Source: Anaerolineae bacterium
GTDB taxonomy: Bacteria; Chloroflexota; Anaerolineae; Anaerolineales; UBA11579
DNA: 49,283 nt
Assembly: GCA_004297445.1 (NCBI GenBank)
Contig: SCUK01000027.1
Span: forward strand, 1 to 49,283
Direction: 5' to 3'
The translations under genes were made by a program, and so were the position numbers. The notes beneath the pieces were generated by a model. The model had not been told where the DNA came from. It saw only the letters and a list, made by a program, of their open reading frames with translations, and did no database searches. Positions 46,003 to 49,283 of the stretch are shown piece after piece; the stretch's first letter is position 1, and each line of letters begins with the position of its first letter.

Positions 46003-47382
46003 ATGAATAACCAACCTGCTCCAACCAACGGCTTCCGCACATTCCTCATTATCGTCATCGGCCAGTTGCTCTCGATGATGGGCTCCGGTCTCACCGGTTA
46101 TGCCCTGGGCTTCTGGATTTATGCCGAAACCGGCAACGCCACCCCCTTTGCTTTGGTCGCCCTTTTCAGCACGCTGCCGCGCATCCTGTTCGCGCCGCTG
46201 GCCGGAGTGCTCGCTGACCGCTTTAACCGTCGCCGCATCATGCTTTTCGCCGACAGTGTGGATGCCTTCATCACCTTTGTCGTGGCCGCGCTGCTCTTCA
46301 CCGGGCGGCTCGAAGTGTGGCACATCTACGTGGTGGCGTTCTCCAGCGCAATCTTCGGCGCGTTCCAGCAGCCCGCTTTTCAGGCCAGCATCACCATGCT
46401 GGTTCGCAAAGAGGACCTGGCGCGCGCCAGCAGCATTCAGCAAATGGGTCAGGCAATCGAGATGCTGCTCACACCGGCCATCGCCGGCGTACTATTCAGC
46501 GCCGTTGGCCTGAATGGCATCATCCTCATTGACCTGCTGACCTACGGCTTCGCGGTTGGCGCGCTGCTTTTGGTTCGTATTCCCCAGCCGGAGTATGTGC
46601 CGCAGAACGCCCCCGGCGAAAAGAACAGTATGTGGTCGGATGCCCGCTTCGGTTGGAATTATCTGCGCCAGCGGCCCGGGCTGTTCACCTTGCTGTGGTA
46701 TTTTGCCGCCATTAACTTCTTCCTGAGTCTGTCCGGTGTATTGTCCACGCCGCTGGTGCTGGGCTTTGCCACGCCGGCCGCCGCTGGCCTGGTGGGCACC
46801 GTGGGCGGCGCCGCCATGCTGATAAGCAGCATCATCATGAGCAGTTGGGGCGGTCCCAAACACCGCAAGGTGCCGGCGCTCATTTTTTATATCGCCATTG
46901 CCGGCACCGGGTTCGCGCTCACCGGTTTGCTGCCCCAAGTGTGGCTGGCAGCGTTGGGTCGGGCCTGGCTTCTGTTCTTCATCCCCTGGGCGTCTGCGCT
47001 CAGCCAGGCCACCTTCCAGACCAAGGTCGCGCCGGAGGTGCAGGGCCGCGTGTTCGCCATCCGCGGCATGATCGCCCAGAGCATCAGCCCCATCGCCCAG
47101 GGGCTGGCCGGCCCGCTGGCCGATGGGATTTTCACCCCATTGCTGCTGCCGGGCGGCGCGCTGGCCGCCACCTGGGTCGGTGACCTGATGGGCGTGGGCG
47201 CCGGGCGCGGCATCGGCCTCATTTTCGTCATTTCGAGTCTCGCAATGTGGGCGATGAGTGCGTTGGTGTATGCCAACCCGCGCGTGCGCAACGTCGAAAC
47301 CGAATTGCCCGATGTTCTGCCGGACACCCCGGCTTCCGCGGAGAGCCTGCCTGCAGAAGCCGCCCCCGTGCCCGCAAGTTAA
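46003..47382 (+). CDS. MFS exporter (MFS_3/EntS-like)
   Basis: A 459-residue major facilitator protein with about 12 helices. It begins FRTFLIIVIGQLLSMMGSGLTGYALGFWIYAETGNATPFALV and has the loop motif GVLADRFNRRR after helix 2. Other landmarks are AFSSAIFGAFQQPAFQAS and a C-terminal half with GGAAMLISSIIMSSWGG. This is the MFS_3 branch, which exports siderophores, macrolides and similar compounds. ATG 46003 has AAGGAG at the proper distance; the earlier ATG at 45979 overlaps the regulator stop and lacks one. The tail after the last helix is Pro/Ala/Glu-rich. Confidence 0.9.
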   Translation: MNNQPAPTNGFRTFLIIVIGQLLSMMGSGLTGYALGFWIYAETGNATPFALVALFSTLPRILFAPLAGVLADRFNRRRIMLFADSVDAFITFVVAALLFTGRLEVWHIYVVAFSSAIFGAFQQPAFQASITMLVRKEDLARASSIQQMGQAIEMLLTPAIAGVLFSAVGLNGIILIDLLTYGFAVGALLLVRIPQPEYVPQNAPGEKNSMWSDARFGWNYLRQRPGLFTLLWYFAAINFFLSLSGVLSTPLVLGFATPAAAGLVGTVGGAAMLISSIIMSSWGGPKHRKVPALIFYIAIAGTGFALTGLLPQVWLAALGRAWLLFFIPWASALSQATFQTKVAPEVQGRVFAIRGMIAQSISPIAQGLAGPLADGIFTPLLLPGGALAATWVGDLMGVGAGRGIGLIFVISSLAMWAMSALVYANPRVRNVETELPDVLPDTPASAESLPAEAAPVPAS

Positions 47383-47421
47383 GTCGTCCTGTAACCAGAT
47401 TCTGAAATCAACCTTAAAATG

Positions 47422-47450
47422 AAGAGGCGACCCGCATGGGCCGCCTCTTT
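47422..47450 (+). terminator. Intrinsic terminator after the MFS gene
   Basis: AAGAGGCG-A-CCC, loop GCAT, GGG-C-CGCCTCTT, then TGAG. A 12-position stem with one mismatch, similar in core sequence to the terminator at 45203-45234. Confidence 0.75.
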
Positions 47451-47475
47451 GAGTTTCACGGTTCGGTATTCGTGT

Positions 47476-48126
47476 TTACTTTTTGCCGGCGTTAATCTTG
47501 GCCAGCATGTCCAACAAGGTGCTGGCGACGAGCTGCCCGCTCTGCTGGCGATGGGGCGATTGTCCCAATGGGCTGGCGGATAGCAGCGCTTTTACCGCCG
47601 CTTCGGTGGTGGTGTCCCCGGAGTTCCTGGCGTCTAGAAACGCCATCCCCGCATTGAGCAGGTCACCGGCATCCAGCCCGGCATCGCCGGATTGGACTTG
47701 TTGTTGGCCTCCGCCCAGCAGCCCGCCCAGCAAACCCATCAACGGGTCCTGCCCACCGCTGGTTGCTGCCGCCGGGGCCTGGCCTCCGCTCAGCAGGGTT
47801 TGCACCAGTTGTACCGCCGCGCCGGGGTCAAGACTTTGCTGCCCCTGCACCTGCTGCGCTGCTTCTCCCAGCCCCTTGGCATACACCTGGGCGGACCCGC
47901 TTGGCTTGGCGCTCAGCAACTTGGCGGCATACGCGAGCTGGTCGGCCGGGTCGGAATTCTGGCGGGTTTGCATCGCCTTGGTGATGACCTCAAAGATCTC
48001 CACCATATTGTCGCCGTGGTTCCCGTTGCCGGAGTCTGCCTGGTTGAGGGTTCCGCGATTCTGCTCCAGGGTCTGTGTAACGCTGGAGAACAGCTTGAGG
48101 AGGTCTACTCCCTGATTGGTAGGCAA
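47476..48126 (-). CDS. DAK2/DhaL-like protein with altered nucleotide-metal ligands
   Basis: A 216-residue protein resembling the DhaL/DAK2 fold of dihydroxyacetone kinase. The N-terminus carries LNQADSGNGNHGDNM (27-41), matching the ADP-Mg site LNxLDxxxGDGDxGxNM except that the two GDGD aspartates are asparagines (N34, N36) and the spacing is one shorter. A later AKPSGSAQVYAKGLGEA matches the second DhaL landmark. A Gly/Gln-rich segment (MGLLGGLLGGGQQQ, about 130-145) interrupts the fold. It probably binds a ligand without kinase activity. The start is a TTG with AAGGGGAAGG upstream. It lies 18 bases after the DUF4332 gene, so co-transcription is likely. Confidence 0.65.
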   Translation of the reverse strand: MPTNQGVDLLKLFSSVTQTLEQNRGTLNQADSGNGNHGDNMVEIFEVITKAMQTRQNSDPADQLAYAAKLLSAKPSGSAQVYAKGLGEAAQQVQGQQSLDPGAAVQLVQTLLSGGQAPAAATSGGQDPLMGLLGGLLGGGQQQVQSGDAGLDAGDLLNAGMAFLDARNSGDTTTEAAVKALLSASPLGQSPHRQQSGQLVASTLLDMLAKINAGKK

Positions 48127-48144
48127 TTCGAACCCTTCCCCTTC

Positions 48145-48546
48145 CTAGTACTTGACGACCGGCGGCAGTTTCTTGGCTTCCTTCACCCAGCGTTCCACCT
48201 CAGGCAGGTTCGGCGCGCGGCGCACGAGCTTCTTCTTCATGTTGGTTTGCAACATGGCTTTGTGCAGTGCGGCAGGTGTGCGATTGCGCAGTTCCTTCAC
48301 CGTATCCACGCCGGCTTCTTCCAACAGGTCGCTGTATTCCTCGCCCACGCCCTTCACCCGCAGCAGGTCGGAGAGGTTCACCCATTCCAAAATCAGCTTG
48401 GGGGACAGGCCGGTGGCCTTGGCCAGCGCCTTGCGGCCTTCCGGCGTGGCGCCTTTCTTCAGCAGGGTAGCCGTGTTGCGCACTTTCGCTTTGGCCAGCG
48501 CCTTGGCGTACTTGGGGCCGATACCTTCGACTCGTTCAACATTCAT
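48145..48546 (-). CDS. DUF4332 helix-hairpin-helix protein
   Basis: A 133-residue helical protein with two tandem helix-hairpin-helix-like units. The first is VEGIGPKYAKALAKAKVRNTATLLKKG. The second is LLRVKGVGEEYSDLLEEAGVDTVKELRNR, each with the G-(I/V)-G turn. This is the DUF4332 pattern, related to DNA-binding HhH domains; a nucleic-acid or protein-binding role is likely but unproven. ATG 48546 has a strong CCGGAGGA ribosome-binding site; the longer frame was rejected. Confidence 0.85.
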   Translation of the reverse strand: MNVERVEGIGPKYAKALAKAKVRNTATLLKKGATPEGRKALAKATGLSPKLILEWVNLSDLLRVKGVGEEYSDLLEEAGVDTVKELRNRTPAALHKAMLQTNMKKKLVRRAPNLPEVERWVKEAKKLPPVVKY

Positions 48547-48619
48547 CTTGCTATTCCTCCGGGTTTTGTCGCGGCATAAAACAGCCATGCGCCGCATGGG
48601 TTATTGCACTCAACTATAG

Positions 48620-48659
48620 AACAAGACGCTCCCTGGCGCATGCCAGAGAGCGTCTTGTT
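48620..48659 (-). terminator. Intrinsic terminator after the LysM gene
   Basis: AACAAGACGCTC-C-CTGGC, loop GCAT, GCCAG-A-GAGCGTCTTGTT. An 18-position stem with one mismatch starting eight bases beyond the LysM-protein stop. It also separates this gene from the DUF4332 gene. Confidence 0.85.
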
Positions 48660-48667
48660 TCAATCGC

Positions 48668-49075
48668 TTATTGCTTGTCAAAATCCGGGGGCAGCTTCGG
48701 GATCTTGATCATCATGCCGGGTCTGGAATTGTTGGCGCTATCGCCCAGCAAATCCTTGTTGTGTTCCCAGATGTAGTTGTAATACTTGGGGGTGGCGTGG
48801 CCATAATACTTGAGCGCCAGGTGGCTGAGAGTCGTCTCGTAATCCAGCTTCACTGTGTCAATGATTTCGGGGCCCTTCATGGCCTCGCGGTTGGCGGCGA
48901 ACTTGTTCTTCATGTCCGCCATGGCGGCCTCCTGGCGAGCCTGAAGGTCTGCGGCTTCCTTGGCCTCCGTCGCGTGCTTGGCGGCCAGCATGGCCTTTGC
49001 ATCTTCATGTTCGTCGGCGGGTGTGCTGCTAGTGGATTTGGACTTGCCGGTCGATTTCTTGTTCTTGGGGTCCAT
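48668..49075 (-). CDS. LysM-domain protein with coiled-coil N-terminus
   Basis: A 135-residue protein. The first 25 residues are Lys/Ser/Thr-rich, and about 22-68 form an Ala/Glu/Lys/Gln coiled coil. Residues 77-130 resemble a LysM domain (DYETTLSHLALKYYGHATPKYYNYIWEHNKDLLGD, then RPGMMIKIPKLP), like the C-terminal LysM of YgaU/BON-LysM proteins. No signal peptide is seen, so it is probably cytoplasmic, where such domains may bind other ligands than peptidoglycan. AGAGGAAGGA precedes the ATG, and its promoter is at 49122-49149. Confidence 0.82.
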   Translation of the reverse strand: MDPKNKKSTGKSKSTSSTPADEHEDAKAMLAAKHATEAKEAADLQARQEAAMADMKNKFAANREAMKGPEIIDTVKLDYETTLSHLALKYYGHATPKYYNYIWEHNKDLLGDSANNSRPGMMIKIPKLPPDFDKQ

Positions 49076-49121
49076 CGGTATCCTTCCTCTCAGGAACGGT
49101 TAATAGCAATAATCTGCCTCT

Positions 49122-49149
49122 ATTGTACCAAGATTAGGGTCACTGACAA
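49122..49149 (-). promoter_or_regulatory. Promoter of the LysM-protein gene
   Basis: On the minus strand TTGTCA, a 16-base spacer and TACAAT, about 47 bases upstream of the ATG at 49075. Confidence 0.6.
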
Positions 49150-49151
49150 AA

Positions 49152-49283
49152 TCAGTCGTATGGGGGTTGCTGTCCCAAATTTGGTGGGTGAATTTCTGTG
49201 GGCGCGTTGAAGTGGGGATTACACACTTGCAGGGTTTGGTTCAGGTCAGGGTTGAACTTGAAATCAGCAGCCCGTTGAGCCTG
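49152..49283 (-). CDS. Possible C-terminus of a gene entering from the right edge
   Basis: The minus-strand frame is open from the right edge for 43 codons to a TGA at 49152-49154, with a protein-like composition (AADFKFNPDLNQTLQV near its visible start, then a Pro-rich end PPNLGQQPPYD). No family is recognised. It ends just before the LysM promoter, a natural place for a gene boundary. The frame is short enough to be chance. Confidence 0.35.
   Translation of the reverse strand, partial: QAQRAADFKFNPDLNQTLQVCNPHFNAPTEIHPPNLGQQPPYD

Overview
The window looks like a chromosomal segment of a bacterium of the Chloroflexota, most likely Anaerolineae-like. This placement is an inference with no rRNA to confirm it. 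It rests on the many lipoproteins with Thr/Pro/Ala/Glu-rich linkers (TATPEPTATPEP-type), moderately high GC, short operons, frequent TACAAT/TATAAT -10 boxes set almost directly on start codons, and a set of conserved but poorly named families (DUF5666, DUF4230, DUF6585-like, DUF4332, YHYH, class III cyclases with TPRs). No rRNA, tRNA, CRISPR array or prophage was seen. The only mobile DNA is the 3' end of a TnpB gene at the left edge.

Layout. 1-705: TnpB C-terminus with a candidate omega-RNA 3' end, then a gene-free stretch. 706-6.3 kb: two membrane proteins, a protein with two TIR-like domains, a Nudix hydrolase and a DEAD-box helicase. 6.4-12.5 kb: a secreted DUF5666 protein, a GH13 amylase, a DHDPS-family aldolase/lyase, then lipM-modA-modB. 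12.4-20.6 kb: DUF1801/DUF4230 pair, DUF503, a cNMP-binding SpoIIE-type phosphatase, a membrane PH-like protein, an S10 carboxypeptidase, an SDR without the usual catalytic Tyr/Lys, a methyltransferase and an ion transporter. 20.6-30.4 kb: an alpha/beta-hydrolase overlapping a hydrolase/acyl-CoA-ligase fusion, a phosphodiester glycosidase-like protein, an EamA transporter, YqhQ, an M20 dipeptidase, and a GNAT-lipoprotein-lipoprotein operon. 30.5-40.8 kb: YHYH protein, C39-like peptidase, DUF4287 protein, a small ORF behind a palindrome-covered promoter, a class III cyclase, a MiaB-type methylthiotransferase, a large beta-propeller lipoprotein, and an ECF sigma factor with a small partner. 40.9-49.3 kb: a cyclase/AAA/TPR signalling giant, a secreted protein, a regulator-MFS pair, a DAK2-like protein with altered metal ligands, a DUF4332 protein and a LysM protein, plus the edge of another gene.

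How the genes fit together. Most are housekeeping or envelope functions. Second-messenger signalling recurs: two class III nucleotide cyclases and a phosphatase with a cyclic-nucleotide-binding domain. Nucleotide metabolism linked to immunity may be represented by the TIR protein next to a Nudix hydrolase, but this is an inference from adjacency only.

The non-coding DNA is unusually rich in palindromes. A family of CAGACAG(T/C)GGGCT stem-loops occurs four times between 31.4 and 35.2 kb, and other palindromes sit at almost every convergent junction. The most striking regulatory site is at 35234-35281, where a near-consensus promoter has its -10 box inside a perfect 10-bp inverted repeat ahead of an unrecognised 54-residue basic ORF. 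At least six genes appear to be transcribed as leaderless mRNAs.
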